Positions 45,009 through 55,078 are shown, numbered from the stretch's first letter. The stretch: 61,076 nucleotides of DNA from Rhodopirellula sp. (GCA_002701385.1 NZVD01000057.1:46909-107984); one strand, 5' to 3'. Notes: generated by a model not told the origin, from the letters alone. Made by a program: numbers and translations.

Positions 45009-46457
45009 ATGTCACTAGAACAACTTATTGTACGCGAACAAACACGCCGCCACTTTTTCTCCAATGCCGGGCTAAGTATTGGGTCGATCGGTCTGGCGTC
45101 GTTAATGGCTAATGGGGATCTACACGCCGCCGACCAGAGTGATCGTAAAACAAACCCACTCGCGCCGCAGGAACCACACTTCGATGCGAAAGCCAAACGA
45201 GTCATCTACCTGTTTATGGCCGGTGGCCCCAGTCAATTAGAGTTATTCGATTACAAGCCAAAACTGCAGGAGATGGACGGAGAGGTCATTCCTGAATCTT
45301 ATGTGGAAGGTAAAAATTTTGCCTTCCTCAAGAAGGATGCCCAGCTACTAGGGACTAAACGGAAATTCCAAAAATGGGGTGACAGCGGGCAAGAGATGTC
45401 CGAGCTGCTTCCACACCTTGGTGAGTTGGCTGACAAGATTGCGATTATCCGTTCGATGAAGACTGAAGTCTTCAATCACGGTCCCGCTAAGCTATTTATG
45501 AATACGGGATTTCAACGTTTTGGTCGCCCGAGTATGGGAGCCTGGGTTACCTATGGCATTGGAAGTGAATCTAACAATCTACCAGGATTTGTGGTGATGC
45601 ACTCCGGCCCACGAGGCCCTCGTGGTGGTACACCTCTGTGGGGAAGTGGATTCCTGCCAACAACTTATCAGGGTGTCCCTTTCCTGAACGGCGCTGACCC
45701 GATTCTCAATCTGGCAACGCCTAAGGGTATTAGTTCCAAGGGGCAAGGTGACTTCGTGGATGCCGTCAAAGACCTCAACTCCGCTCGACTTCAACAGATC
45801 GGAGATCCTGAAATCGCCACACGCATTGCCACTTATGAAATGGCATATCGCATGCAGTCGAGTGCACCAGAGCTAATGGACCTGAAAGGCGAGACTCAGG
45901 ACACGCTGGATATGTATGGAATCAAAGATACTGGAAAGCCATCCTTCGGTCGAAACTGCCTACTGGCCAGACGACTTGTTGAACGTGGCACTCGGTTTGT
46001 CCAGCTCTACCATACGGACTGGGATCATCATGGAAATGCCGGGACAAATCTGAACGAGGCTCTCGATGCACGTTGTGGAGAAGTAGACCAGCCTGCAGCA
46101 GCATTAATCAAGGACTTGGAATCAAGAGGATTGCTGGAAGACACTATCGTCATTTGGGGTGGCGAATTTGGCCGTACACCTCAGGGGGAACCACGTGACA
46201 TGCTAGGTCGAGACCATCATATCGAGGCCTATTCGATGTGGCTCTGCGGAGGTGGCATCCAAGGAGGTGTCACGGTTGGTAAAACCGACGATCTGGGTTA
46301 TTACAGTGTCGAAGACCAGGTGCACGTCCATGACTTACAGGCTACCGTCCTCCATTTGTTAGGCCTAGATCACGAGAAACTTACCTATCGTTTCCAAGGA
46401 CGAGACTTCCGCCTGACAGACGTTGGCGGGCACTTGGTGAAACAGATTATTGCCTAA
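45009..46457 (+). CDS. DUF1501 partner of the first PSD1 protein
   Basis: Encodes 482 residues. The leader carries a twin-Arg-like motif (TRRHFFSNAGLSIGSIGLAS). The DUF1501 domain shows KRVIYLFMAGGPSQLELFDY, KIAIIRSMKTEVFNHGPA, RPSMGAWVTYGIGSESNNLP, WGGEFGRTPQGEP and GRDHHIEAYSMWLCGGGIQG. It is about 40 % identical by eye to the third copy at 51206. PSD1-DUF1501 pairs are a regular feature of planctomycete genomes. Both partners are exported and probably act together on an extracellular substrate; a glycan is the usual guess. Confidence 0.9.
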   Translation: MSLEQLIVREQTRRHFFSNAGLSIGSIGLASLMANGDLHAADQSDRKTNPLAPQEPHFDAKAKRVIYLFMAGGPSQLELFDYKPKLQEMDGEVIPESYVEGKNFAFLKKDAQLLGTKRKFQKWGDSGQEMSELLPHLGELADKIAIIRSMKTEVFNHGPAKLFMNTGFQRFGRPSMGAWVTYGIGSESNNLPGFVVMHSGPRGPRGGTPLWGSGFLPTTYQGVPFLNGADPILNLATPKGISSKGQGDFVDAVKDLNSARLQQIGDPEIATRIATYEMAYRMQSSAPELMDLKGETQDTLDMYGIKDTGKPSFGRNCLLARRLVERGTRFVQLYHTDWDHHGNAGTNLNEALDARCGEVDQPAAALIKDLESRGLLEDTIVIWGGEFGRTPQGEPRDMLGRDHHIEAYSMWLCGGGIQGGVTVGKTDDLGYYSVEDQVHVHDLQATVLHLLGLDHEKLTYRFQGRDFRLTDVGGHLVKQIIA

Positions 46458-46486
46458 TGTTAGGCAGATTCTGTATTCATCGACTT

Positions 46487-47212
46487 TTAGTTCTTCATAG
46501 TCAACTCAATGTACTTTTGTGCGTAGCGTCGCCCCAGTTCTAAAATACTCTTCCGATCAAAGTGCACTTTATCGAATACCGTTAAGTCCTTGACTGAAAC
46601 AAATCCGGTGTGAGGAATATGCTCGCCGATTGCGCGAATCTTACCGTTGACTGGACGATCACCATACACCTCACCAGCGATAAACAATAAATCAGGCTGG
46701 CCTACTTTGGAGCGAATTTCGTTCACAACGACACTCAGTTTCTTGAGGTACTCAGGGTCTTCCGCGTCGGATTCACCCTGATGCCAAATCACAGCAGACA
46801 ACTGAGGACTGCCCGCCTCACGCCAACGCTTGAGTGACGTCGCCATGAGAGGCATTCCCGGCTGCCATTGATTGACGGAAGAACCGCCACGTGCATTAAC
46901 GATCAGGCCGATCGAACGGTCTTTAAAGTGAGCTTGAATTGCGGTACCAAATCCAGCACTTGGCCCGATCCTTTGCATGGATATATCTTTACGCAACGCG
47001 GAATAGCGATTGAGTGGATTAACAGCCTGTTCCCATTTCGACTCTGCATTGAGCAGCTGCACACCTTTAAAGGGAGTCTTGTCCTGGGGCTCCATGGCTG
47101 CTCGACCTGCCATGTTGGATTGACCGATCATCAAAAACACCATATCTGGTTTTTCATCACCAAGACTGATAGTTGGGATAAGCAGCAACAGAGTTAATAC
47201 TCGAATCCACAT
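46487..47212 (-). CDS. Exported SASA-domain esterase
   Basis: Encodes about 241 residues from ATG 47212, which has AGGAGAG upstream on the minus strand; an ATG at 47272 would mask the signal peptide (MWIRVLTLLLLIPTISLG). The SASA (sialate O-acetylesterase-like, SGNH) motifs are GQSNMAGRAA with the nucleophile Ser near residue 30, WHQGESDAED near 135 and DKVHFDRKS near 215 with the Asp-x-x-His pair. It should remove acetyl groups from a carbohydrate. It is divergent from the second PSD1 gene and convergent with the first DUF1501 gene. Confidence 0.88.
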   Translation of the reverse strand: MWIRVLTLLLLIPTISLGDEKPDMVFLMIGQSNMAGRAAMEPQDKTPFKGVQLLNAESKWEQAVNPLNRYSALRKDISMQRIGPSAGFGTAIQAHFKDRSIGLIVNARGGSSVNQWQPGMPLMATSLKRWREAGSPQLSAVIWHQGESDAEDPEYLKKLSVVVNEIRSKVGQPDLLFIAGEVYGDRPVNGKIRAIGEHIPHTGFVSVKDLTVFDKVHFDRKSILELGRRYAQKYIELTMKN

Positions 47213-47277
47213 TGAATCATCTCTCCTATTCGCAAATTGGGGATACAGTTGTCTAGTGTAGCAAGTTTTCATCCTTG

Positions 47278-47325
47278 ACTCTGTTGACGAATCACTTTGA
47301 TATAATGTTTTTGGTTCAACAGAGT
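47278..47325. promoter_or_regulatory. Candidate operator: 10-bp inverted repeat around a -10 box
   Basis: ACTCTGTTGA (47278-47287) and TCAACAGAGT (47316-47325) are exact reverse complements, 28 nt apart. A consensus -10 box TATAAT (47301-47306) lies in the gap; a possible -35, TTGACT, is at 47275-47280 with a rather long 20-bp spacer. The element is in the divergent gap between the SASA esterase and the second PSD1 gene and may control both. Confidence 0.55.
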
Positions 47326-47372
47326 AACTTCCCCTCCTGTAATTGGTCCTTCAACGACTAATCCTGATTGCC

Positions 47373-50300
47373 ATGAAATACGCATACTTCCTACTCACTG
47401 CACTTCTAGCGTTTCAACCAGTGAATTTATTCGCGGAAGACGAGGAAGTGAAATTCTCGAATTCACAGCTTGAGTATTTTGAAACTGAAATCAGACCCTT
47501 GCTAGTCAAACATTGCTATGAATGCCATAGCAGTAAGGCCAAGGAGATCAAAGGCGGTCTGCGAGTCGATGCCCGATCACTAATATTAAAGGGCGGTGAT
47601 ACTGGCCCAGCGGTGGAGCCTGGTAATGAAGAAAGCCTGTTCCTGGATGCAGTGAATTATGGCGATATATATCAAATGCCTCCCAAGTACCGTCTAGGAA
47701 AAGCTGATGTCGACAAGTTTGCCAAGTGGATTCGGGAAGGAGCAGCCTGGCCTGACGAAGCTGTCACGCAGGTTGATGTCGGTGAGCGATTCGATCTCGA
47801 AGATCGTAAAGACAAACACTGGGTCTGGAAAGGACCTGTAAAGCACCGAGTACCTACAGTACATAATCAGGATTGGACACGACGTAGTCTGGACAATTTT
47901 ATATTGAAAAAGCTTGAAGCAAATGAGCTTGTACCCAATGATGGTGCGAGTCGAACAGTGCTATTACGCCGTGCTTACTTCGATTTGATTGGCCTGCCTC
48001 CAACTCCCCAACAGGTCGATGCCTTTCTAAACAATCCAGCAGAGACACAAACCGCCTTTGAGCAGGTTATTGACGAACTCCTGGACTCACCGCATTTTGG
48101 CGAACGTTGGGCGAGACACTGGATGGACGTCGTCCGCTACGGAGAATCTTACGGGCATGAATTTGACTATGGAGTCCCCCACGCTCACCAATATCGTGAT
48201 TATTTGATTCGAGCGTTTAACGCCGATGTCAGCTATGACCAATTTGTTCGTGAACATATCGCCGGGGATCTTTTAGCGAATCCACGCCTCAGTGCAAGTG
48301 GACATAATGAATCACTTCGAGGAACAAGTTTTTGGTGGTTGGGTGAAGCAGTCCACGCTCCTGTCGATGTCCGTCAGGACGAAGCCGATCGTATCGACAA
48401 CCAAATCGATGTAATGGGCAAGGCGTTTCTCGGTATGACCATTGGTTGTGCTCGCTGCCACGACCACAAATTCGATGCTATTTCTACCAAGGATTACTAC
48501 GCATTAACTGGTTTCATGCAAAGCTCCCGACGGGATATTCGCGCCGTCTATCCGGAACCTGTGATGAAATCGAAGCTCGTCGAAATGGCCGGTCTCCAAT
48601 CTGAAATATCCTCACAAGTAGCGACAAACATCTCACCGGAAACAGTACTAGCAGGCGAACAATTCGCAAAATACTTACTGGCCGTAAGAGAGGTGATTGT
48701 TGGCACGCCCAAAACAGAGGAAAAGCCGGAGAAAAACCTCTTATTCGAAGACTTCGAAGATCCGAACTTTGAAGGCTGGACCGCCGAAGGAACTGCTTTT
48801 GGGAAAGAACCTATTACCAAAGAAACACAAGGGGAATACCAAGGCGATCAAAAGGCCGTTGGAAAAGGATGGGCCAATTCGCATAACATCAGGGATTCAG
48901 GTGATGTGGGCAAAGGCGATGCCCACCGAGGAAAACTGACAAGCTCTCCGTTTAAGATCGGCCATCGGTATATTCACTTCATGATTTGTGGAGGTAATCA
49001 TGCTGGAAAAACTTGTATCAATTTGGTGATCGATGGAAAGGTCGTCCTGTCACAACCTGGCTTTAACACCAATGTCTTTCGTCCTATTCATTGGGACGTC
49101 AGTGCCCATCTAGGAAAAATGGCTCAAATCGTTGCTGTGGATGAGCAGCAGGGAGGTTGGGGAAACATTGGTTTAGATCACATTGAATTTAGTAATTACC
49201 CATCCTCAACCCAACAGGGTCGATCTGCCCAGGCTGTCGCTAAAGAGCATGGTCTCGATGCGGACATTTTGTCACGCTGGGTCGTCGCACTGTCTGACGA
49301 ACGGGTGAATGATGTTCAACATCCATTGAACGTCTGGCGGCAAACAATGGATCTACCGACTCAGGCACTGGCGGGACGTTTACAGGCAGAAGCTCAACGC
49401 AGCTCAGATTCACTCTCACACGCCGCCGAAGTTCTCTCACGAAGTCCTCAATTGGATGGACTTACACAGTGGACGACTGAGTGGTTTGCCGAAGGAGAAG
49501 CTTTCCCGATTAAACCTACTCCCTCAGGAACATTGGACCTACGAGGAGAGACTCTACAGATATTCAAGACCGGTTCGATTGACTCCGGACAGCTTTCCAA
49601 TCGCTTAACCGGTTCCTTCCGCAGTCCTACGTTTGAATTAAATCATGATGCTATTCAAATGCGATTAACCGGAAAAGATGTTACCGCGAGGATGATCCTC
49701 GATGGATTTTTCATGTATCGCTATAACGGATTGTTATTTGGAGGTTTCTCGACATCCGTTAACGCAGATACTATGCCTCGTTGGCATCGACTTCAGGGAG
49801 ATGTTCGTCGCTATAAAGGGCACAAAGCCTTTATTGAATTCCTGGATACAGGCAACGGCAGTGTCAGCATCGAAGACATTCGCCAAACCAGCGAAGGTAG
49901 CCCCAGAGAAATCCCCAATACACTTATTTTGGATGTGGTAAATGAATCGGTCAAAGATCACATTCAATTTGCGGCGAGCTATGGGCAGCAATGGGAGGTC
50001 GCTCTCCAGGCCTGGCACGAAGCTCAATTAAGTGCAGAGCAAGTTAGTTTAATTAACTGGGCATTACGACATAAGCTCATCACGATTCCTGACACGATTC
50101 AGGAATCGGTGCAACAGCAATGGACCGTATTCCGGGAAATCGAAAGTTCGTTGCCCGCTCCTGAACACGTACTAGTCATGGCTGACGGATCTGGGGAAAA
50201 CGAAAACATCTTCATCCGCGGCAATCATAAAGCACTTGGTGAAGAAGCTCCCCGACAATTACTCTCTGCCATTGTTGGAGATGCTCCTGTTGAATCACAC

Positions 50301-51188
50301 GGCAGCGGACGTATGCAATTAGCCGACGATATTCTGGCCGACAACAACCCTCTCACGAGCCGCGTCATGGTTAATCGCCTGTGGCACCATCTTTTTGGAA
50401 AAGGGATTGTTGCCTCCACTAATAACTTCGGCGTGTTGGGAGCAAGACCATCCCATCCGGAACTTCTGGACCATCTGGCAATTCGCTTTGTCGAAAAGCA
50501 CAACTGGTCCATCAAGTCGATGCTTAAGGAGATCATGCTGAGTAGCACCTATCAAATGGATAGTACTCCCAACCCTGATTACATTGAGGTCGACCCCAAT
50601 AACAGCCTGCTTTATCGACAAAACATTCGACGTCTTGAAGGGGAAGCCATTCGGGACAGCATTTTAGCAATCTCCGGACGGCTTGATAGGAAACAATTCG
50701 GTCCGAGTGTTCCGGTATTCGTCACTCCGTTTATGACTGGGCGAGGGCGGCCTGGCTCCGGCCCTCTGGACGGTGCTGGACGGCGAAGTGTCTATATCGG
50801 TATACGACGGAATTTTCTCAGCCCGATGATGCTGGCTTTTGATATGCCTATCCCCTTCAATTCAGTGGGACGACGGAACGTCTCCAATGTCCCTAGCCAA
50901 GCGTTGATTCTGATGAATGATCCCTTCGTAGTTGAGCAGGCCAAACTGTGGGGAAAACGAATTTCAGCAATCGCTGATTTAAGCATGGAAGAAAAACTCA
51001 AACAAATGTATCTCGAAGCATTTGCCCGTAACCCTTCTCCGGAAGAAATTACTGATGCTTCTGAATTCATGATCATTCAGGCCATGGAATACAACATACC
51101 AGCAGACAAGTTAACTACAGACGAAAGGCTTTGGGCTGACCTGGGGCACGTGCTGATTAACACCAAACCATTTATCTACATTCATTAA
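47373..51188 (+). CDS. PSD1 double-haem DUF1549/DUF1553 protein with inserted beta-sandwich (second copy)
   Basis: Encodes about 1,271 residues from ATG 47373 with a clean Sec signal (MKYAYFLLTALLAFQPVNLF). PSCyt1 haem motif CYECH near residue 48 and CARCH near 359 are present, with the DUF1549 string RRAYFDLIGLPPTPQQ. Residues about 455-609 are an insert not found in the first copy (LLFEDFEDPNFEGWTAEGTA, then GGNHAGKTCINLVIDGKVV, WDVSAHLGKMAQIVAVDEQQ); it resembles the C-terminal beta-sandwich of GH32 levanases, a carbohydrate-associated fold. DUF1553 (RVMVNRLWHHLFGKGIV) closes the protein. About 250 residues longer than the first copy. The DUF1501 partner follows after 17 nt. Confidence 0.88.
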   Translation: MKYAYFLLTALLAFQPVNLFAEDEEVKFSNSQLEYFETEIRPLLVKHCYECHSSKAKEIKGGLRVDARSLILKGGDTGPAVEPGNEESLFLDAVNYGDIYQMPPKYRLGKADVDKFAKWIREGAAWPDEAVTQVDVGERFDLEDRKDKHWVWKGPVKHRVPTVHNQDWTRRSLDNFILKKLEANELVPNDGASRTVLLRRAYFDLIGLPPTPQQVDAFLNNPAETQTAFEQVIDELLDSPHFGERWARHWMDVVRYGESYGHEFDYGVPHAHQYRDYLIRAFNADVSYDQFVREHIAGDLLANPRLSASGHNESLRGTSFWWLGEAVHAPVDVRQDEADRIDNQIDVMGKAFLGMTIGCARCHDHKFDAISTKDYYALTGFMQSSRRDIRAVYPEPVMKSKLVEMAGLQSEISSQVATNISPETVLAGEQFAKYLLAVREVIVGTPKTEEKPEKNLLFEDFEDPNFEGWTAEGTAFGKEPITKETQGEYQGDQKAVGKGWANSHNIRDSGDVGKGDAHRGKLTSSPFKIGHRYIHFMICGGNHAGKTCINLVIDGKVVLSQPGFNTNVFRPIHWDVSAHLGKMAQIVAVDEQQGGWGNIGLDHIEFSNYPSSTQQGRSAQAVAKEHGLDADILSRWVVALSDERVNDVQHPLNVWRQTMDLPTQALAGRLQAEAQRSSDSLSHAAEVLSRSPQLDGLTQWTTEWFAEGEAFPIKPTPSGTLDLRGETLQIFKTGSIDSGQLSNRLTGSFRSPTFELNHDAIQMRLTGKDVTARMILDGFFMYRYNGLLFGGFSTSVNADTMPRWHRLQGDVRRYKGHKAFIEFLDTGNGSVSIEDIRQTSEGSPREIPNTLILDVVNESVKDHIQFAASYGQQWEVALQAWHEAQLSAEQVSLINWALRHKLITIPDTIQESVQQQWTVFREIESSLPAPEHVLVMADGSGENENIFIRGNHKALGEEAPRQLLSAIVGDAPVESHGSGRMQLADDILADNNPLTSRVMVNRLWHHLFGKGIVASTNNFGVLGARPSHPELLDHLAIRFVEKHNWSIKSMLKEIMLSSTYQMDSTPNPDYIEVDPNNSLLYRQNIRRLEGEAIRDSILAISGRLDRKQFGPSVPVFVTPFMTGRGRPGSGPLDGAGRRSVYIGIRRNFLSPMMLAFDMPIPFNSVGRRNVSNVPSQALILMNDPFVVEQAKLWGKRISAIADLSMEEKLKQMYLEAFARNPSPEEITDASEFMIIQAMEYNIPADKLTTDERLWADLGHVLINTKPFIYIH

Positions 51189-51205
51189 GCAACTGAAGTA
51201 ATCTA

Positions 51206-52645
51206 ATGTCTCACTGCAGAAACTTCCGACCACAACCGTACTCACGCCGTGAAATGCTGCGTCAAAGCGCCATGGGATTTGGTACGTTAGCGCTTGGCCA
51301 TCTATTAACACAAGATGGTAAAGCCGCTGAGACCGGCCGCCGCGACAGTAAAAAACCATTCCTGCCACGTGAACCACACTTTCCTGCTAAAGCCAAGCAT
51401 GTGATATACCTATATCTCGATGGGGGACCTTCACACGTCGACACTTGGGATCCAAAAACTCGTTTGGCGGAAGAAAATGGTAAGCCGTTTGCAATGAATA
51501 TTGAACCAACCCAGTTCAATAACATCGGTAAGACATTAGCCAGCCCCTGGAAATTCAACAACTATGGTGAAAGTGGAATCCCCTGTAGTGACCTGTTTAA
51601 GAACATTGCGCAACACGTCGACAAGATGGCATTTGTGCGGTCGATGACATCCAATTTTTCCGAACATACGAATGCAAATTACTTTCTGCATACGGGGATC
51701 GGAGTACAGGGTAGACCAAGCATGGGCGCCTGGATAGGCTATGGACTCGGTAGTGAATGTGAAAACCTACCTGCCTATGTCGTGCTTAATGGCGGTCTCA
51801 CACCTCCCGGAGGTTTAGACAACTTTGGAAGTGGATTCCTGCCAGCCAGTTATCAGGGAAGTGTCTTTGGCGCCTCTCAGGAGCCGGTGGCTTATGTAAA
51901 CCGGAAAGAAGCTACCGATACGCTTCAACGCAATAAGCTCGCTCTACTACAGAAACTGGATCGACGTGAAGCTGATCGAGTCCGTCAGGAAGATCAGATT
52001 GAGTCGGCCATCGCCAACTATGAACTCGCCTATCGAATGCAGGACTTTGTTCCTCAAATCACCAATTTCGAAAATGAGACGGCTGAGACCCTTAAGCTAT
52101 ACGGTTTTGAGCACAAGACGAAGGGAACAGCCACCTATGCGCGACAACTGCTGCTTGCCCGTCGATTGGTTCAGGAAGGTGTCCGGTTTATCGAAGTAAC
52201 ATGCCCTAGCGTTGGACATGACCGCTGGGATCAACATGTAAACTTACAGAACGGACATCAACAGAATGCAGACTGTGTTGACGTACCGATAGCCGGCCTG
52301 ATTACAGATCTTGACCGCTTAGGACTACTCAATGAAACGCTGATCGTCTGTTCCGGAGAATTCGGCCGTACACCATTCGCTCAAGGGTCCAACGGTCGTG
52401 ATCACAATCCCTTTGGCTTCACCATCTGGACCTGTGGCGGAGGCACGAAAGGTGGAACCATCTTTGGAGCCACTGACGAATACGGGTATAAAGCCGTCGA
52501 AAACAAGGTCATGATCCACGACTTACATGCGACGATGCTGGCCATGTTGGGAATGGATCACGAACAATTGACGTTCCGTTTTAGTGGAAGAGACATGCGA
52601 CTGACGGATGTGCATGGCGAAGTCATTCATGACATCATTGCTTAG
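51206..52645 (+). CDS. DUF1501 partner of the second PSD1 protein
   Basis: Encodes 479 residues. A twin-Arg-like leader (YSRREMLRQSAMGFGTLALG) precedes the DUF1501 domain: KHVIYLYLDGGPSHVDTWDP, AFVRSMTSNFSEHTNAN, GRPSMGAWIGYGLGSECENL, CSGEFGRTPFAQGSNGRDHN and GATDEYGYKAVENKVMIHDL. It lies 17 nt after the second PSD1 gene and ends 37 nt from the AstE-like stop on the other strand. Confidence 0.9.
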   Translation: MSHCRNFRPQPYSRREMLRQSAMGFGTLALGHLLTQDGKAAETGRRDSKKPFLPREPHFPAKAKHVIYLYLDGGPSHVDTWDPKTRLAEENGKPFAMNIEPTQFNNIGKTLASPWKFNNYGESGIPCSDLFKNIAQHVDKMAFVRSMTSNFSEHTNANYFLHTGIGVQGRPSMGAWIGYGLGSECENLPAYVVLNGGLTPPGGLDNFGSGFLPASYQGSVFGASQEPVAYVNRKEATDTLQRNKLALLQKLDRREADRVRQEDQIESAIANYELAYRMQDFVPQITNFENETAETLKLYGFEHKTKGTATYARQLLLARRLVQEGVRFIEVTCPSVGHDRWDQHVNLQNGHQQNADCVDVPIAGLITDLDRLGLLNETLIVCSGEFGRTPFAQGSNGRDHNPFGFTIWTCGGGTKGGTIFGATDEYGYKAVENKVMIHDLHATMLAMLGMDHEQLTFRFSGRDMRLTDVHGEVIHDIIA

Positions 52646-52682
52646 TTTCCAATAGAGGGCGAGTACCTATTAACACCCTTAA

Positions 52683-53570
52683 TCAGGCAATAACAAAGGT
52701 AGCGTCGCCTTCTCGGACCATCGAAAACGTATGTAACACGATTATCTTGCCACTCTGGCCGGCTACCAATTCCGTTGTTTTTCGTCCGTCTATCGAACGA
52801 ACCGTCCCCAATAGCTGGCCTTCTTGTACGACGTCTCCTAGATCGAAATGAGGAGTTAACAATCCATCAAACGGAGCCGGGTGACAAACCTGCATATGAC
52901 CTGAGCCTTCCGTTGGATCCTCAACCACTGTGTCGACCCGGGATTCCGGTGCATCCCGTTCGATCATTTCTAACATCCCTAGTACATTCAGGCACCCATC
53001 AACATAGTCCACTACTCCTTGGGGCGAGCATTGAGCCCCTCCCAGGTATTCGGCATAAATGGCGGGGATATTGTTTTCACAAGCCATCGACATACTACGA
53101 CCTTTCAATCGCCAGTCAGTCCCCCAGATGAACGGCAAATTAAACGCTCGGGCCATGCGGCGTGAGCCTTCGAGAGCCTGTTCATTTGGATTGAGCGGAT
53201 AACCGGTAAGTGGAAATACAGAGAAACGTGTGCCTCCCGTATGAAGATCGATATAGTAATCGGCAGACTTGATCAACTCGGTTAGCTCATGACCAACCTG
53301 CATTGTGATCGTTCCCTGCGGATCGCCTGGGCAAATCCTGGCTAAATCCAAATCATCAGAGGCCTTGCGATTGCCCAACAGGAATGCCTCAACATTGACA
53401 CAGGGTACAAGAGACAACTTACCACGCAGCAATTGACCAGGCAGTGAGTCCATTAAGCGGTGGATACATTGCATCGGCTCGAACTCATCTCCATGGACAC
53501 CTGCAGTTATTACCAAATGCGGGCCCGGTTGCCCACTATCGATGACTTCAACGGAAAACAGACTCATCAA
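52683..53570 (-). CDS. AstE/aspartoacylase-like M14 metallo-deacylase
   Basis: Encodes 295 residues. It belongs to the succinylglutamate desuccinylase/aspartoacylase group of M14 zinc enzymes. The zinc ligands are seen in ITAGVHGDEFEPMQ (His and Glu, near residue 24-27) and YIDLHTGG (His, near 98); GNRKA carries the substrate Arg. Residues about 215-290 are a small beta-domain with a Gly-rich biotinyl-like turn (GDVVQEGQLLGTVRSIDG). It should hydrolyse an N-acyl amino acid or similar amide. It is the last gene of the minus-strand operon, 23 nt after the M81 gene. Substrate unknown. Confidence 0.87.
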   Translation of the reverse strand: MMSLFSVEVIDSGQPGPHLVITAGVHGDEFEPMQCIHRLMDSLPGQLLRGKLSLVPCVNVEAFLLGNRKASDDLDLARICPGDPQGTITMQVGHELTELIKSADYYIDLHTGGTRFSVFPLTGYPLNPNEQALEGSRRMARAFNLPFIWGTDWRLKGRSMSMACENNIPAIYAEYLGGAQCSPQGVVDYVDGCLNVLGMLEMIERDAPESRVDTVVEDPTEGSGHMQVCHPAPFDGLLTPHFDLGDVVQEGQLLGTVRSIDGRKTTELVAGQSGKIIVLHTFSMVREGDATFVIA

Positions 53571-53593
53571 ACTGTACTTTCTGGTCGTACTCT

Positions 53594-55078
53594 CTAAACT
53601 TCTTCAAATGGGTAAAGTGGCACTCGGCGATGCTGATAATTCAAGAATTCCATATCCGCTGTTGTGACCCCAGGAGTATTCGCTCGGATGATCTCCTTGC
53701 AGACCGGTTTATAAGCGGCGATCGGAGCGTTCACGCCTTTAGTGATCAGGATGTGGAAGTCTTCCGGATTTACATCAAAAGTCGTTAACTGCTTAAGACT
53801 AAATGGTGGTTGTCGCCTCGTCGTTACCATGATGGTCAAACCCGATTGATGCCTTACCACAACCGTGGAGCCCTGGTCGCAATCTGTCGCCCCGCCGTGA
53901 CGTGGTTGAGGTTCGTGAAACTTACCGTCATAGATTCCTAGTATTTCAACTTCACCAGTCCATGCAGTTCCGTGCAATGTGTCGGTTTTTGCACCGACCG
54001 TGATTTGCAGGTTTGTACCGATCGGCAAGTCTGAGCATTGCCTCACTACGTCTGGGTCATAAAGACAAACAAAGGTATTGGTAAGCCCCTGCCGCTGGCA
54101 TTCATGAAGCAAGATCGTGCTATCAGCAGGCGACCCTCCGCCAGTATTGTCCCCCATATCCAGCAAACAAATAGGCCCATCCAATTTACTGCATCTAGCC
54201 ACCGTGGCTTCGACAGACTCTAGATCCGCCTGAAATTCCGCCCTATGATCTACCAAGTAAGCTGCTAATTTATCCACCAAGTGCTGAGCTTTCTCCTGAT
54301 CATTATCGGTCACGACCATAAACGCCGCGCCCATCTCCTCTACATCAGAGTAGGGGAAACCGAGCATGATGCTGTTGGCCAGAACATCCGGATCTGCTAG
54401 TTGATGATTGGCAAGTTGGTACAGTGGTAAGCAAGGTGCCACTGTTGTCTCTTGCTTTTGAATATTGATTGCGACAGGCGGAGTCGCTATCGCCATGGTT
54501 GGATGAACATTCCCTCGAAGCGTTTCAAACATTAGCTCAGCGGTCTGCTTCCCAACCTGAAACTGATCGAGATGTGGATTACTACGATAAGCAATCATGG
54601 CGTCGCATGCGGTCGCCATTCGATGAGAGAGATTTCCATGCGGGTCAAGTGTTGCCATCAACCATGCCTGACTTCCGATTTCCTTTCGAACTTCTGATAA
54701 CCAGTGGCCATCAGCGTCCGCGTACTCAGCAGATACGGTTGCTCCGTGCGGAGCCGCCAGGATACCGTCCAACCGGCCAGCTGCTTTCAATAACGTCAGA
54801 ATACGATTGACGATACGAGCATAAGCATCAGCAGTGATTGTCCCATAGGGAATCGCCCGAGCGAGCATGATAGGTACTGCTTCAAATTCTTCACTCTGCG
54901 CCTCCAAAGCGGCAAAGAAGCCAGCTGTTTCGTGATGAGTGCCGCTCATCGCCTCGTGAAAATCCGAACCTTCTAAAAGCCAGTCATTCTCAAAGGCTTC
55001 GTACGTTGTCGGAGTCGAGATGAAGGTATTGGATTCATGCAGGAAACCAATCACACCAATACGTTTGGGCTCAGCCAT
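53594..55078 (-). CDS. MlrC-like M81 family metallopeptidase
   Basis: Encodes 494 residues, the normal length of MlrC, which degrades linearised microcystin. Seen: GVIGFLHESNTFIS at the N-terminus, LAAPHGATVSAEYADADG near 105-122, LDPHGNLSHRM near 143 and SNPHLDQFQVG near 165, giving the D-x-H ... H ligand set with 21 residues between the two His, as expected for the zinc site. The C-terminal MlrC-like domain has LLDMGDNTGGGSPADSTILL near 302 and RHGGATDCDQGSTVVV near 405. Actual substrates of most family members are unknown; microcystin is not implied. Gaps of 23 and 25 nt to the neighbours mark it as part of one operon. Confidence 0.9.
   Translation of the reverse strand: MAEPKRIGVIGFLHESNTFISTPTTYEAFENDWLLEGSDFHEAMSGTHHETAGFFAALEAQSEEFEAVPIMLARAIPYGTITADAYARIVNRILTLLKAAGRLDGILAAPHGATVSAEYADADGHWLSEVRKEIGSQAWLMATLDPHGNLSHRMATACDAMIAYRSNPHLDQFQVGKQTAELMFETLRGNVHPTMAIATPPVAINIQKQETTVAPCLPLYQLANHQLADPDVLANSIMLGFPYSDVEEMGAAFMVVTDNDQEKAQHLVDKLAAYLVDHRAEFQADLESVEATVARCSKLDGPICLLDMGDNTGGGSPADSTILLHECQRQGLTNTFVCLYDPDVVRQCSDLPIGTNLQITVGAKTDTLHGTAWTGEVEILGIYDGKFHEPQPRHGGATDCDQGSTVVVRHQSGLTIMVTTRRQPPFSLKQLTTFDVNPEDFHILITKGVNAPIAAYKPVCKEIIRANTPGVTTADMEFLNYQHRRVPLYPFEEV

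Noticed and set aside
53594-55078. Annotation of the M81 gene as a microcystin-degrading mlrC
   Set aside because: The mlrA, mlrB and mlrD genes are absent and the context is sugar-acid catabolism; only the family is supported.
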